This document shows positions 19,594 to 29,433 of a stretch of 64,000 nucleotides of DNA, in pieces. Both the position numbers and the translations under genes were made by a program. The notes under the pieces were generated by a model. That model made no database searches. It saw only the letters and a program-made list of their open reading frames with translations, and was not told the DNA's origin. Every line of letters starts with the position of its first letter. Position 1 is the stretch's first letter. This stretch comes from Gillisella vitis (GTDB lineage: Bacteria > Pseudomonadota > Alphaproteobacteria > Rhizobiales > Rhizobiaceae), in the NCBI GenBank assembly GCA_009744235.1, contig WPHV01000009.1, positions 62,001 through 126,000 of the forward strand, given 5' to 3'.

Positions 19594-19636
19594 CAATAAG
19601 GCTTCCGCGTTATTACATCATACCGCCCATGCCGCC
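19594..19636 (-). repeat. Duplicated groEL 3' end
   Basis: On the minus strand this segment encodes GGMGGMM followed by TAA and then a copy of the post-stop sequence, closely matching the true groEL end at 19702-19744. Between the copies lies a perfect hairpin (19638-19662). It appears to be a duplication or a recombination scar from another groEL copy. Confidence 0.75.
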
Positions 19637-19637
19637 A

Positions 19638-19662
19638 GTTCAGCGCGCTTGACGCGCTGAAC
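19638..19662. terminator. Perfect hairpin between the two groEL tails
   Basis: GTTCAGCGCG and CGCGCTGAAC form a perfect 10-base-pair stem with a five-base loop. There is no clear U-tract on either side, so it may stabilise the mRNA end rather than terminate transcription. Confidence 0.45.
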
Positions 19663-19720
19663 GACTTAAAGAGCATAGGCCAGGCTGCAAGGGGTCTTCA
19701 GTAATAAGGCTTGCGCCTTA

Positions 19721-21367
<1,647 letters not shown>

Positions 21368-21433
21368 TCAAACTCCCGGGTGTCTAACCCATTGGTGAAT
21401 TGTCTAAAAGGAAGAAGGGGTGATCAGGCTAAA

Positions 21434-21730
21434 TCAGCCGATTACGCCCATGATGTCGGCTTCCTTCATGATCAGCAGGTCAACGCCATCGAGCTTGACT
21501 TCGGTGCCGGACCACTTGCCGAACAGAACGCGGTCGCCAACCTTGACGTCCAGGGCAACGAGCGCACCCTTGTCGTCGCGAACGCCTGGGCCGACAGCGA
21601 TGATTTCGCCTTCAGCTGGCTTTTCCTTGGCGGTGTCAGGAATGATAATGCCGCCCTTTGTCTTTTCTTCGGACTCAACGCGCTTAACAACAACGCGGTC
21701 GTGCAGCGGGCGGAAATTGGTGCTTGCCAT
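21434..21730 (-). CDS. groES: Co-chaperonin GroES (10 kDa)
   Basis: A 98-residue co-chaperonin, the lid of the GroEL chamber. [19 protein letters not shown] with the mobile loop [14 protein letters not shown] near 28-41 and the C-terminal [11 protein letters not shown] are typical. The length is normal. First gene of groESL, about 60 bases below the CIRCE operator. Confidence 0.97.
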   Translation of the reverse strand: MASTNFRPLHDRVVVKRVESEEKTKGGIIIPDTAKEKPAEGEIIAVGPGVRDDKGALVALDVKVGDRVLFGKWSGTEVKLDGVDLLIMKEADIMGVIG

Positions 21731-21788
21731 TGTCTAATCCCTCGATCAAATGACATTCGCGGGCCGAAACGGCCCCGCATGGATATTG

Positions 21789-21815
21789 TTAGCACTCTGT
21801 CTGTTTGAGTGCTAG
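21789..21815 (-). promoter_or_regulatory. CIRCE operator for HrcA
   Basis: TTAGCACTC, nine bases, GAGTGCTAG: the CIRCE consensus with one mismatch in the last position. HrcA binding here represses groESL and is relieved on heat shock. It sits about 60 bases above the groES start codon. Confidence 0.93.
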
Positions 21816-21895
21816 CGAGCCTGAGATAAGCACGGCCTCTGACTGAGTCAAGGACGCCGTTCAAAAAATATATGCCTTAAAGGGACGACGGGCGC

Positions 21896-23245
21896 ATGAC
21901 GGAACTCTCTGACATGGCAAAAGGGCAAGAGCATGTTCCGGTTGTGCCATTGGGGACGATCTGTGCCGCATTCTGGTCGGTCGGCCTGTTGAGCTTTGGT
22001 GGTCCTGCCGCACAGATCGCCCTGATGCATCGTATCGTCGTCGATGAAAAACGCTGGCTTACCGAAGCGCGTTTCCTGCATGCGTTGAATTACTGCATGC
22101 TTTTGCCGGGGCCTGAGGCTCAACAGCTCGCCACCTATATCGGCTGGTTGAACGGCGGAATTCGTGGTGGGCTGATTGCCGGGTTGCTTTTCGTCTTGCC
22201 TGGCCTGGCGGTGATGATCGGTCTTTCTGCGGCCTATGCGCTCTACCACGACATTGCCTGGGTTTCGGGTCTGTTTTTCGGGTTGAAGGCTGCGGTGCTG
22301 GCGATCGTCCTGCAAGCGCTGCTCCGCATTGGCGGTCGGGCGCTGAAATCAACCTTTCACCGGCTTGTCGCAGTATTCGCCTTTCTCGCGCTGTTTTGTC
22401 TGGCGCTACCCTTTCCTGTCGTCGTCCTGCTCGCGGCCCTGGCCGGGCTGATCCGCGCCTATGGGCAGCCCGTCCCAATATCAGAGCCTGCCACAGTGAA
22501 AATACCGCTGAACTGGTGGCATATGGCGCTGTCTTTCCTCGGATGGGTAGGCCTGTGGCTGGCGCCGCTGGCCGTGCTGGCGCTGTTTGATGGCAGCGCG
22601 CGGCTCACCGAGATCTTCCTGTTTTTCGCCCGCATGGCGCTTGTTACCTTCGGCGGGGCCTATGCCGTTTTGGCTTATGTGGCGCAGGTGGCCGTGGAGC
22701 ATTATCAATGGCTGCGCCCCGGTGAGATGGTCGATGGCCTGGCGCTAGCCGAAACCACGCCGGGACCGCTGGTCCTAGTCCTATCCTTTGTCGGCTTCCT
22801 CGCGGCGTTTCGTGATGCGGATAGTGTAATGCCACTGATCTCGGGCGTGGCCGGGGCGCTGCTGACGGCTTGGGCGACCTTCGTGCCAAGCTTTGTCTTC
22901 ATCTTCGCCGGGGCGCCGTTGATTGAGCGTTTGCGCGGTAACAGGCTGGCGGATGGAGCGCTTTCGGCCATTACCGCCGCTGTGGTCGGGGTGATCGGCA
23001 ATCTCGCGGTCTGGTTCGGGCTGCATGTGCTGTTTGCGAAAGTGGGCCGCATTCCGTTCAGCACCTTATGGCCGGGCGAGCGGGCTCCAGGCCTCTGGTG
23101 GCCGCACCTTGCTTCGCTCGACATCCCGTCTCTGCTTTTGTTCGCAGGCTCGGCGCTTCTCTTGATACGGTTGAAGATCGGCATGGTAACCGTGTTGGGG
23201 CTGACGGCTGTGGCTGGAGTGCTGTGGAATCTTGAAGCCGTGTGA
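21896..23245 (+). CDS. chrA: Chromate efflux transporter (ChrA family)
   Basis: A 449-residue membrane protein with two homologous CHR halves, the long form of the family. The first half has FWSVGLLSFGGPAAQIALMHR near 24-44 and NYCMLLPGPEAQQLA near 65-79. The second half repeats the pattern as MALVTFGGAYAVLAYV and LAETTPGPLVLVL. Long-form ChrA proteins export chromate in a proton- or sulfate-linked manner. It is divergent from groESL. No chrB regulator is adjacent. Several members have not been tested for chromate, so the substrate is by family. Confidence 0.88.
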   Translation: MTELSDMAKGQEHVPVVPLGTICAAFWSVGLLSFGGPAAQIALMHRIVVDEKRWLTEARFLHALNYCMLLPGPEAQQLATYIGWLNGGIRGGLIAGLLFVLPGLAVMIGLSAAYALYHDIAWVSGLFFGLKAAVLAIVLQALLRIGGRALKSTFHRLVAVFAFLALFCLALPFPVVVLLAALAGLIRAYGQPVPISEPATVKIPLNWWHMALSFLGWVGLWLAPLAVLALFDGSARLTEIFLFFARMALVTFGGAYAVLAYVAQVAVEHYQWLRPGEMVDGLALAETTPGPLVLVLSFVGFLAAFRDADSVMPLISGVAGALLTAWATFVPSFVFIFAGAPLIERLRGNRLADGALSAITAAVVGVIGNLAVWFGLHVLFAKVGRIPFSTLWPGERAPGLWWPHLASLDIPSLLLFAGSALLLIRLKIGMVTVLGLTAVAGVLWNLEAV

Positions 23246-23352
23246 TCAGCGTCGGAACGTCGCTGAAAACCCGGCCATTCCGGCAAATCTCTTGCAATTG
23301 CAGCGCAGCTTTGCCATGTCAGCCCCAGTTCTTTCAGCAGGCAACGGATTCC

Positions 23353-24204
23353 ATGGCAAAACCTATCGATACGCTCAATGAAATCACCCAGGGTTACGAT
23401 GTCATCCTGTCGGATGTCTGGGGCGTTTTGCATAATGGAATCGATGCTTTTCCGGCGGCAGGAGAGGCCCTGTCGCAGGCCCGTGCCGATGGCGTTTCCG
23501 TCGTGCTCATTACCAATGCCTCACGGCCGTCAGACCGTGTGAAGATAATGCTTGATCAAATCGGCGTCCCGGAAACGGCCTATGACGCTATCGTTTCTTC
23601 CGGTGATGTGACGAGAAAATTGATTGAAAAAGCCCCACGCCGCGCTTTTCTGATCGGGCAGAGCCAGGATCTGTCGCTGTTTCAGGGGCTCGATGTTGAA
23701 CTGGTTCCGGCAGACGAGGCCGACGCCATTATTTGCACGGGACTGTTCAATGACGAAGAGGAGCAGCCGGAAGACTATCGCGGAATGCTTGACGGCTTGA
23801 ACCAACGCGGACTTCCGATGATTGTTGCCAACCCCGATCTGATCGTGGAGCGTGGCCATCGGCTCGTCCCCTGTGCTGGCGCATTGGCCGCGATATACGC
23901 TGAAATGGGTGGTGAAACCCGTTATGCTGGTAAGCCGCACAGCCCGATTTATGAGGCGGCCCTGGCGAAAGCGCAGGAAATACGGGGCAATGCGATTGAC
24001 CGCAGCCGTATCATCGCCATCGGCGACGGCATGCCGACCGACGTGAAGGGCGCGCTTAGCTTCGGCCTTGATCTTCTCTATATTAGCGGCGGCATACATG
24101 CGGCGGAATACACCAAGGGCGGCAAGACAGACGAGACTATGCTGAACGCTTACCTGGAGCGAGAGGCGGCAACACCAAAGTGGTGGATGCCCCGGTTGGC
24201 TTGA
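23353..24204 (+). CDS. HAD-superfamily hydrolase, class IIA (TIGR01459 type)
   Basis: A 283-residue HAD phosphatase of the NagD-like class IIA. Motif I is LSDVWGVLHNG near 18-28, where the usual second aspartate is tryptophan, a known trait of this subfamily. Motif II is VVLITNASRP near 52-61, and the C-terminal IAIGDGMPTDVKGA near 222-235 provides the last aspartates. ATG 23353 is chosen because the longer frame from 23242 overlaps chrA and has no support. It lies 10 bases before ribF and probably shares its transcript. The substrate is unknown. Confidence 0.85.
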   Translation: MAKPIDTLNEITQGYDVILSDVWGVLHNGIDAFPAAGEALSQARADGVSVVLITNASRPSDRVKIMLDQIGVPETAYDAIVSSGDVTRKLIEKAPRRAFLIGQSQDLSLFQGLDVELVPADEADAIICTGLFNDEEEQPEDYRGMLDGLNQRGLPMIVANPDLIVERGHRLVPCAGALAAIYAEMGGETRYAGKPHSPIYEAALAKAQEIRGNAIDRSRIIAIGDGMPTDVKGALSFGLDLLYISGGIHAAEYTKGGKTDETMLNAYLEREAATPKWWMPRLA

Positions 24205-24214
24205 GACAACAACA

Positions 24215-25195
24215 ATGACTGTTTTTCACCGCAATGAGAAGAAGACACCGCTGCCCGACAGCCTGAAGGGCGGGGTTGTTGCCATTGGCAATTTCGATGG
24301 CGTGCATCGCGGCCACCAAAGCGTACTCGACCGCGCGCTGGAGCTGGCACAGCAACGCGGCGTTCCCGCCTTGGTCCTGACCTTTGAGCCGCATCCCCGT
24401 GCGGTGTTCAACCCACAGGACCCGGTGTTTCGCCTGACCCCGGCGCCGCTCAAGGCCCGCCTTCTGGAGGCGATGGGGTTTCAGTCGGTGATCGAATATC
24501 CATTCGACCGGGAATTTTCGCAGCGTTCCGCCGAGGATTTCGTCAAGACCGTGCTGGTGGACTGGCTGGGGGCTGCCCAAGTGGTGACGGGTTTCGATTT
24601 TCATTTCGGCAAGGGGCGCGAAGGCGGCCCGGCCTTCCTGATGGAGATGGGCGCGCAATACGGTTTTGGCGTTACACTTCTCGATGCCTTCCGCGATGAA
24701 AATGCCGAGGTGGTTTCTTCCACCCGTATTCGTGGTCTGTTGGCCGAGGGTGCGATCAGCGACGTGGCTGGCCTGCTCGGCTATCGCTTCACGGTCGAAG
24801 CCGAGGTTATCAAGGGCCAGCAGCTTGGCCGCACGCTGGGCTTTCCCACTGCCAACATGGCGCTCTCACCCAAAACCACTTTGCGTCCCGGCATTTATGC
24901 CGTGCGCCTGCGCCGGGCCGATGGTTCGCTGCATGATGGTGTCGCCAGTTTTGGTTATCGTCCAACGGTAACGGACAATGGTGCGGCCCTGCTTGAAACC
25001 TTTGTCTTCGACTTTTCCGGCGATCTCTACGGCGAGGTTTGTGGTGTCTCCTTCTTCGGACATCTGCGCGATGAGTGGAAATTCGAGGGCCTCGATCCGC
25101 TGGTCGCCCAGATAAGGCAGGATGCGGAAGAGGCAAAGGCATTGCTGTCGGGTGTAAAGCCCCTTGGCGAACTGGATCGAAAAATCGCCTTTTGA
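24215..25195 (+). CDS. ribF: Bifunctional riboflavin kinase / FAD synthetase
   Basis: A 326-residue enzyme that phosphorylates riboflavin to FMN and adenylylates FMN to FAD. The N-terminal nucleotidyltransferase half has AIGNFDGVHRGHQ near 22-34 and STRIRGLLAEG near 168-178. The C-terminal kinase half has LGRTLGFPTANM near 204-215 and SFGYRPTVTDN near 245. Length is typical. It follows the HAD gene by 10 bases. RibF next to ileS-type housekeeping genes is common in proteobacteria; here ileS follows about 4 kb later after accessory genes. Confidence 0.96.
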   Translation: MTVFHRNEKKTPLPDSLKGGVVAIGNFDGVHRGHQSVLDRALELAQQRGVPALVLTFEPHPRAVFNPQDPVFRLTPAPLKARLLEAMGFQSVIEYPFDREFSQRSAEDFVKTVLVDWLGAAQVVTGFDFHFGKGREGGPAFLMEMGAQYGFGVTLLDAFRDENAEVVSSTRIRGLLAEGAISDVAGLLGYRFTVEAEVIKGQQLGRTLGFPTANMALSPKTTLRPGIYAVRLRRADGSLHDGVASFGYRPTVTDNGAALLETFVFDFSGDLYGEVCGVSFFGHLRDEWKFEGLDPLVAQIRQDAEEAKALLSGVKPLGELDRKIAF

Positions 25196-25322
25196 TGCCA
25201 TTGCCTGACGTGCCGGGAGGCGACCGGCTCTGTCTTTATGATTTATTTATATGGCGCTCCCGGATTCCCAATCGAGAACTTATACGCCTGCGCCTATATC
25301 GTTTGTGTCACCAACAGAGTGC

Positions 25323-25643
25323 ATGAACATGATCGTCAACGACCCTTCCTTTTTTAGCGTGTCCTCGATCGAGCCGGATGCCTATTGCATTCCCCATCGT
25401 CGCTCCCATCGCAAGGCCAAGAGGCGGACTCGGAAAAACCAGGCGCAGATAAACAGCATGGTTTTGGCATTCCTGATCGTCAGCATCGTGACCGTATTCG
25501 CGGCGCTTATACGAAGAGTCATTGAAGATGACTCTTCGTATTCCGTTTGCAAATATCTCAAGCGACTGATGCATTTGAGATATTTGCAATGCCTTCAAGG
25601 CGAGGATGCGTCAGCATCTTCGAGCCTTGGTATTATTGCCTGA
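25323..25643 (+). CDS. Small basic single-pass membrane protein with a repeat-derived C-terminus
   Basis: From ATG 25323 the frame encodes 106 residues; an in-frame ATG also occurs at 25251 without a ribosome binding site. After a short acidic-aromatic start comes a strongly basic patch HRRSHRKAKRRTRKNQ near 25-40, then one hydrophobic segment MVLAFLIVSIVTVFAALI near 47-64. The remaining residues (RRVIEDDSSY... LMHLRY) are encoded by the palindromic repeat at 25509-25589. The native protein may have ended near the repeat insertion site. Function unknown; ordinary coding quality before the repeat gives moderate support. Confidence 0.45.
   Translation: MNMIVNDPSFFSVSSIEPDAYCIPHRRSHRKAKRRTRKNQAQINSMVLAFLIVSIVTVFAALIRRVIEDDSSYSVCKYLKRLMHLRYLQCLQGEDASASSSLGIIA
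25509..25589 (+). repeat. RIME-like palindromic repeat, full copy 3
   Basis: Two perfect palindromes: a 14-base-pair stem ATACGAAGAGTCAT with loop TGAAG (25509-25541), and a 15-base-pair stem TTGCAAATATCTCAA with a 13-base loop containing GATGCAT (25547-25589). The two-palindrome layout resembles the RIME elements described in rhizobia. This copy lies within an open reading frame. Confidence 0.85.
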
Positions 25644-25671
25644 ACGCAGCAGCTTGGACTGAAAGGTTAAG

Positions 25672-26085
25672 ATGATGCTGGGCAACAAAGTCGCTGAGGG
25701 TCACTGTCACAAATCCCGACATTCGTTGGAAGCGTTTTCTCAGCGCATATCCGAAGCGTCTCATTTGCGTGAAAACCACATCTGGGATGCTGTGCGGGAG
25801 CTTTCGATGCTCGCGGCCTGTCGGAGCGATCCGCGCCTTTATTCGAGGCTCTGCGCGCTGACCGCCGCCGGTGCGCTACTCGATGCCGTGCTGATGCTGG
25901 CAGCCAAGGCCAATCCAGAAATCGAAATTCGCAATTTGCAAGCCGCTGCAGGATGCTGGTCATGCCGCGTTGCCGTTGTGCGCGACGGCGAGCCCGATCG
26001 GCTGTTTTCTGCCACGCATTGCGACCGGGCGGCGGCCATTCTTTCGGCGCTGATCGCTGTCGCCCGGTCCAATCTGCCCGCCTGA
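25672..26085 (+). CDS. Hypothetical protein, 137 residues
   Basis: A soluble protein not recognised. It has a His-rich start (GHCHKSRHS), a helical middle with LSMLAACRSDPRLYSRLCALTAAGALLDAVLMLAA near 44-78, and CWSCRVAVVRDGEPDRLFSATHCDRA near 95-120 with four cysteines overall in the second half. The start has two ATG codons preceded by GAAAGG. It ends 29 bases before the DapA-like gene, on the same strand, so they may be co-transcribed. Confidence 0.6.
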   Translation: MMLGNKVAEGHCHKSRHSLEAFSQRISEASHLRENHIWDAVRELSMLAACRSDPRLYSRLCALTAAGALLDAVLMLAAKANPEIEIRNLQAAAGCWSCRVAVVRDGEPDRLFSATHCDRAAAILSALIAVARSNLPA

Positions 26086-26114
26086 CCAGTTCTATTGAAC
26101 ACTTGGAGCCCTTT

Positions 26115-27032
26115 ATGTTTATGCCTCGTCGTTTGCCCGATGGCGCCTATGCTGATCTCGTTACTCCGTTTCGAAATGGCGAAGTCGATCATGCCGGTCT
26201 TGTCAGCCTGATTGACTGGCAGATCCAATCCGGCATGTCCGGTCTCGTGGTCTGCGGAGAGAATAGTGAAGCTTACAACCTGAACGATGACGAACGGATC
26301 GCGGTCATTCGCACGGCTGTCGAAGCGGCAAATGGCATTGTTCCGGTTCTCGTCGGCACGGGGAGCAACTGCACCCGCAGCACGCTGGATCTGACGCTCA
26401 AAGCAAAGGCGCTGGGTGCCGACGCAGCTCTTCTGGTCACGCCCTATTATAGCAAGCCGACACAGAAGGGCTTGTTTGCGCATTTTCAAACCGTCGCGGA
26501 AGCCGTGGATTTTCCGATGGTCATCGTCAACGCCCCCGCACGAAGCGCTGTCGATATCACGCCCGATCTGGCAGAAAAACTGGCGCGCCTGTCCTCGGTC
26601 ATTGGGCTGGTGGATTGCACTGGCGATATTGCGCGCCCGGCGCAACTGTCTGCTGCCTGCCGTGTCCGCATGCATTGCTATTCAGGTCATGAACGCACGG
26701 CTCTTGCCTTCGCGCTGGCCGGGGGGCATGGGGCATTTTCGCTTGCCGCCAATATCGCCCCCCGGCAAGTGGCCGCCATGCATAATGCCTTTCGTTACGG
26801 AAATAGCGCTGCGGCAAGGATGCTTCAGGACAGGCTTTTGCCGCTTTTCGCAGCTTTGGAACTCGAACATCCGATCGCTGCCGCGAAACTCGGGCTCAGT
26901 GTCATTCTGGGCTTAAGTCCGGAATTGCGCTTGCCCTTGACGCCTGTCGGCATCGAGACGGAGCTCCAGATGCGCGCAGCTCTCACGCTTCTTGGCACTG
27001 TTTCTGCAAAAACCTCTGCCAAGGCCTCTTAA
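26115..27032 (+). CDS. DapA-family protein lacking the catalytic residues (likely pseudoenzyme)
   Basis: A 305-residue member of the dihydrodipicolinate synthase / N-acetylneuraminate lyase family by overall pattern: YADLVTPFRNGEVDHAGLVSLIDWQI, LVTPYYSKPTQKGLFAHF, then the strand usually bearing the Schiff-base lysine. That strand reads IGLVDCTGD, where E. coli DapA has IGIKEATGN, so the lysine is valine at about residue 166. The GTTGE motif is replaced by CGENSE, and the catalytic Tyr of YNVPSR is replaced in VNAPARS. Aldolase chemistry by the usual mechanism is therefore not expected. ATG 26115 follows GGAG; a longer frame upstream overlaps the preceding gene. Role unknown. Confidence 0.8.
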   Translation: MFMPRRLPDGAYADLVTPFRNGEVDHAGLVSLIDWQIQSGMSGLVVCGENSEAYNLNDDERIAVIRTAVEAANGIVPVLVGTGSNCTRSTLDLTLKAKALGADAALLVTPYYSKPTQKGLFAHFQTVAEAVDFPMVIVNAPARSAVDITPDLAEKLARLSSVIGLVDCTGDIARPAQLSAACRVRMHCYSGHERTALAFALAGGHGAFSLAANIAPRQVAAMHNAFRYGNSAAARMLQDRLLPLFAALELEHPIAAAKLGLSVILGLSPELRLPLTPVGIETELQMRAALTLLGTVSAKTSAKAS

Positions 27033-27035
27033 TAT

Positions 27036-27063
27036 GAACTGCCATTTTCAATGACTCTTCGTA
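27036..27063 (-). repeat. RIME-like repeat fragment 4
   Basis: TTCAATGACTCTTCGTA matches one half of the first palindrome of the full copy at 25509, on the minus strand. Only this arm and loop remain. It sits just upstream of a small gene. Confidence 0.6.
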
Positions 27064-27093
27064 GGAACCGATTTTTCACAGGAGATGATCGTC

Positions 27094-27354
27094 ATGAGCA
27101 ATGTGCTCGATAAAGTTTCACGTTTCAAAAAGACCGAGCCGCGCTTTACCATTGGCCGGGATCATCATGGTTGGTGGGTCGTCCATGACCGGGCAGGCCA
27201 GGTTGGCGGTCTTTTTGCAACGGAAGAGGCCGCCCTGCGGTTTGCCGCCAGCGAATGCGATCATCACATGAATGAAATTTGCCGTGCGCCCGCCTCGGTG
27301 ATTGTGGAACTGGGGCGCTTCACCAGCGACCACATCCGCGCGCCTGCGGCCTGA
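27094..27354 (+). CDS. Hypothetical protein, 86 residues
   Basis: A small soluble protein beginning MSNVLDKVSRFKKTEPRF. The centre reads GRDHHGWWVVHDRAGQVGGLFATEEAALRFA, a pattern seen in short beta-beta-alpha proteins of the DUF2188-like sort, but I do not assign it firmly. ATG 27094 has GGAG nine bases upstream; the ATG at 27085 touches that site. The preceding repeat fragment and the DapA-like gene suggest it may belong to the same accessory group. Confidence 0.6.
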   Translation: MSNVLDKVSRFKKTEPRFTIGRDHHGWWVVHDRAGQVGGLFATEEAALRFAASECDHHMNEICRAPASVIVELGRFTSDHIRAPAA

Positions 27355-27485
27355 CGGGCCGCTCCTTCTCTTTCGACCGCAAGGCTTTCGGTTTCAGGTT
27401 GCAGCCCGGCTGTGAATCGGAAATGATTGCCGGGCTTTGAGGCGCACAATGCAGTTGCGCCTCTGCTTTTGCGGGAGAGGGTTTC

Positions 27486-27683
27486 ATGCAAAAACGTATT
27501 TGGACAGCGGCCTGCTGGCTGCTGGTTATTCCGTATATCGGCCTATTATGGGTTCCATTTTATAATATTCGCGAGCCTTCATTGTTCGGCTTTCCATTCT
27601 TCTACTGGTACCAGTTGATGTGGGTGCCCCTGACATCGCTCCTGATTTACATCGCCTACAGGAGCATGCCCAATGACGACTGA
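27486..27683 (+). CDS. DUF3311 small membrane protein
   Basis: A 65-residue protein with two membrane segments (about residues 8-25 and 42-58) and the aromatic FPFFYWYQLMWVPLTS signature of DUF3311. These proteins are encoded directly before sodium:solute symporters and are thought to be accessory subunits. Its end overlaps the symporter gene start at 27673 by 11 bases, indicating coupled translation. AGAGGG precedes the start. Confidence 0.88.
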   Translation: MQKRIWTAACWLLVIPYIGLLWVPFYNIREPSLFGFPFFYWYQLMWVPLTSLLIYIAYRSMPNDD

Positions 27684-29148
27684 GATCGATCCGACGGCGC
27701 TGGCCGTCTTCATCTTCTTCTTTGCACTTGTCACCGTCATGGGTTTTGTCGCTTCACGCTGGCGCAGGCCGGAGACCATGGCCCATATCGATGAATGGGG
27801 GCTTGGCGGGCGCAAATTCGGCACATGGATCACCTGGTTTCTGGTCGGTGGTGATTTCTATACCGCCTATACGGTCATTGCCGTTCCGGCATTGGTCTAT
27901 GCGGTTGGCGCCTATGGGTTTTTCGCGCTGCCCTACACGATTATTGTCTATCCCTTCGTGTTTCTGGTCATGCCAATCTTATGGCGGCGCGCCAAGGAAC
28001 ATGGCTATGTGACGGCGGGCGATGTGGTGCATGGCCAATACGGCTCTCGCGCCTTGGAGCTGGTGGTGGCGCTAACAGGGGTGATTGCCACCATGCCCTA
28101 TATCGCCCTTCAGCTGGTTGGCATGGCCGCCGTGCTGAAAGCGCTTGGCCTGCATGGCGAAGTGCCGTTGATGGTGTCCTTCATCATTCTGGCGCTTTAC
28201 ACCTATTCGGCAGGCTTGCGCGCTCCGGCGCTGATCGCCTTCGTCAAGGACATCATGATTTACATCGTGGTGATTGTTGCCGTCGCCGCCATCCCGATGA
28301 AGCTTGGCGGCTATGCCAATGTGTTTGCCAGCGCTGATGCGGCTTTCCAGGCCAAAGGCTCCGGCGGTCTGTTGCTAGGCGGCAATCAATACGTGGCCTA
28401 TGCGACGCTGGCCTTCGGTTCGGCGCTCGCGGCCTTCATGTATCCGCACACGCTGACGGGTATTTTCGCCTCGAACGGTGCCAATACCATCCGCAAGAAT
28501 GCCATGCTGTTGCCCGCCTATACGCTGCTATTGGGGCTTTTGGCGCTGCTGGGCTATATGGGCCATGCGGCAGGCCTGAAGCCAGCAACGCCCAATGACA
28601 TCGTACCGATGCTGTTCCAGTCGCTATTCCCAAGCTGGTTTGCGGGCTTTGCCTTTGCCGCCATCGCCATTGGCGCACTGGTGCCAGCGGCGGTGATGAG
28701 CATTGGTGCGGCCAATCTGTTCACCCGCAATTTCTGGAAGGCCTATGTCAACCCGGATGTTTCCCATGCCGGTGAAGCGCAGGTGGCAAAGATCACCTCG
28801 CTGGTGGTCAAGGTCGGGGCGCTGCTGGTCATCGTCTTCCTACCGACTCAATTTGCGCTGGATCTTCAGCTTCTTGGCGGTGTCTGGATCTTGCAGACCT
28901 TGCCAGCGCTGATTTTCGGGCTGTTTTCCAACTGGTTCCGGGTTCCGGGCCTGCTGGCGGGCTGGGTGGTCGGCTTTGTCGGCGGCACATGGCTGGTCTG
29001 GCTGAATGGCTTAAAGCCGCTGCATACGCTGAGCTTCGGTGACACGCATTTCACCGTCTATACCGGCATTCTGGCGCTCGTGGCCAATATTGTCGTGGCG
29101 GTTGTGGTCAACCTGATCACCCCTGCCAAGGTACCGGCGCGGGCGTGA
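27673..29148 (+). CDS. Sodium:solute symporter (MctP-like monocarboxylate permease)
   Basis: A 491-residue SSS-family carrier with about 13 helices. DEWGLGGRKFGTWITWFLVGGDFYTAYT near 40-67, and GSALAAFMYPHTLTGIFAS near 252-270, follow the family pattern. The DUF3311 partner upstream is typical of MctP from Rhizobium leguminosarum, which takes up lactate, pyruvate and alanine. This gives a reasonable but unproven substrate range. A strong terminator follows at 29167. Confidence 0.88.
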   Translation: MTTEIDPTALAVFIFFFALVTVMGFVASRWRRPETMAHIDEWGLGGRKFGTWITWFLVGGDFYTAYTVIAVPALVYAVGAYGFFALPYTIIVYPFVFLVMPILWRRAKEHGYVTAGDVVHGQYGSRALELVVALTGVIATMPYIALQLVGMAAVLKALGLHGEVPLMVSFIILALYTYSAGLRAPALIAFVKDIMIYIVVIVAVAAIPMKLGGYANVFASADAAFQAKGSGGLLLGGNQYVAYATLAFGSALAAFMYPHTLTGIFASNGANTIRKNAMLLPAYTLLLGLLALLGYMGHAAGLKPATPNDIVPMLFQSLFPSWFAGFAFAAIAIGALVPAAVMSIGAANLFTRNFWKAYVNPDVSHAGEAQVAKITSLVVKVGALLVIVFLPTQFALDLQLLGGVWILQTLPALIFGLFSNWFRVPGLLAGWVVGFVGGTWLVWLNGLKPLHTLSFGDTHFTVYTGILALVANIVVAVVVNLITPAKVPARA

Positions 29149-29166
29149 TCAGGTATTGAATTTCGG

Positions 29167-29195
29167 CAAGGCGGTCTTGGCCGCCTTGTTGTTTT
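29167..29195 (+). terminator. Intrinsic terminator after the symporter gene
   Basis: CAAGGCGG pairs with CCGCCTTG around TCTTGG (8 base pairs), followed by TTGTTTT. It ends the DUF3311-symporter transcript before ileS. Confidence 0.8.
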
Positions 29196-29433
29196 GCCGC
29201 TTCTCTTTCCCTCTTCTCTTTCGGTGTGAAACCGCTTAAACAAACGCCATCATGAGAACAGTCGGGTTGACCATAGCTTTCCGTAGTATCGGGCGAATTA
29301 TTGGCCCGGCCTTCCGCGCGCTCTAGGAGCAGCCGGAGGGTCCGGGTTTTCGGCGTGTGCTCTGCCACGCCCCGTCACCGACTTTCTCTTCTTTCAGGCG
29401 CAAACATTGCCGCCTCTCATCTATGGCTAGATC

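Larger units (their letters stand above)
18309..19720. other. Gene-poor region between hyuB and groEL
   Basis: About 1.4 kb without a confident gene. From left to right it holds the hyuB promoter region, a degraded RIME-like repeat (18523-18598), a possible pilin-like remnant (18605-19021, minus), an AT-rich stretch around 19255-19500 in which neither strand shows a convincing frame, the groEL-side terminator (19537-19561) and a duplicated groEL tail (19594-19636). Confidence 0.6.
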
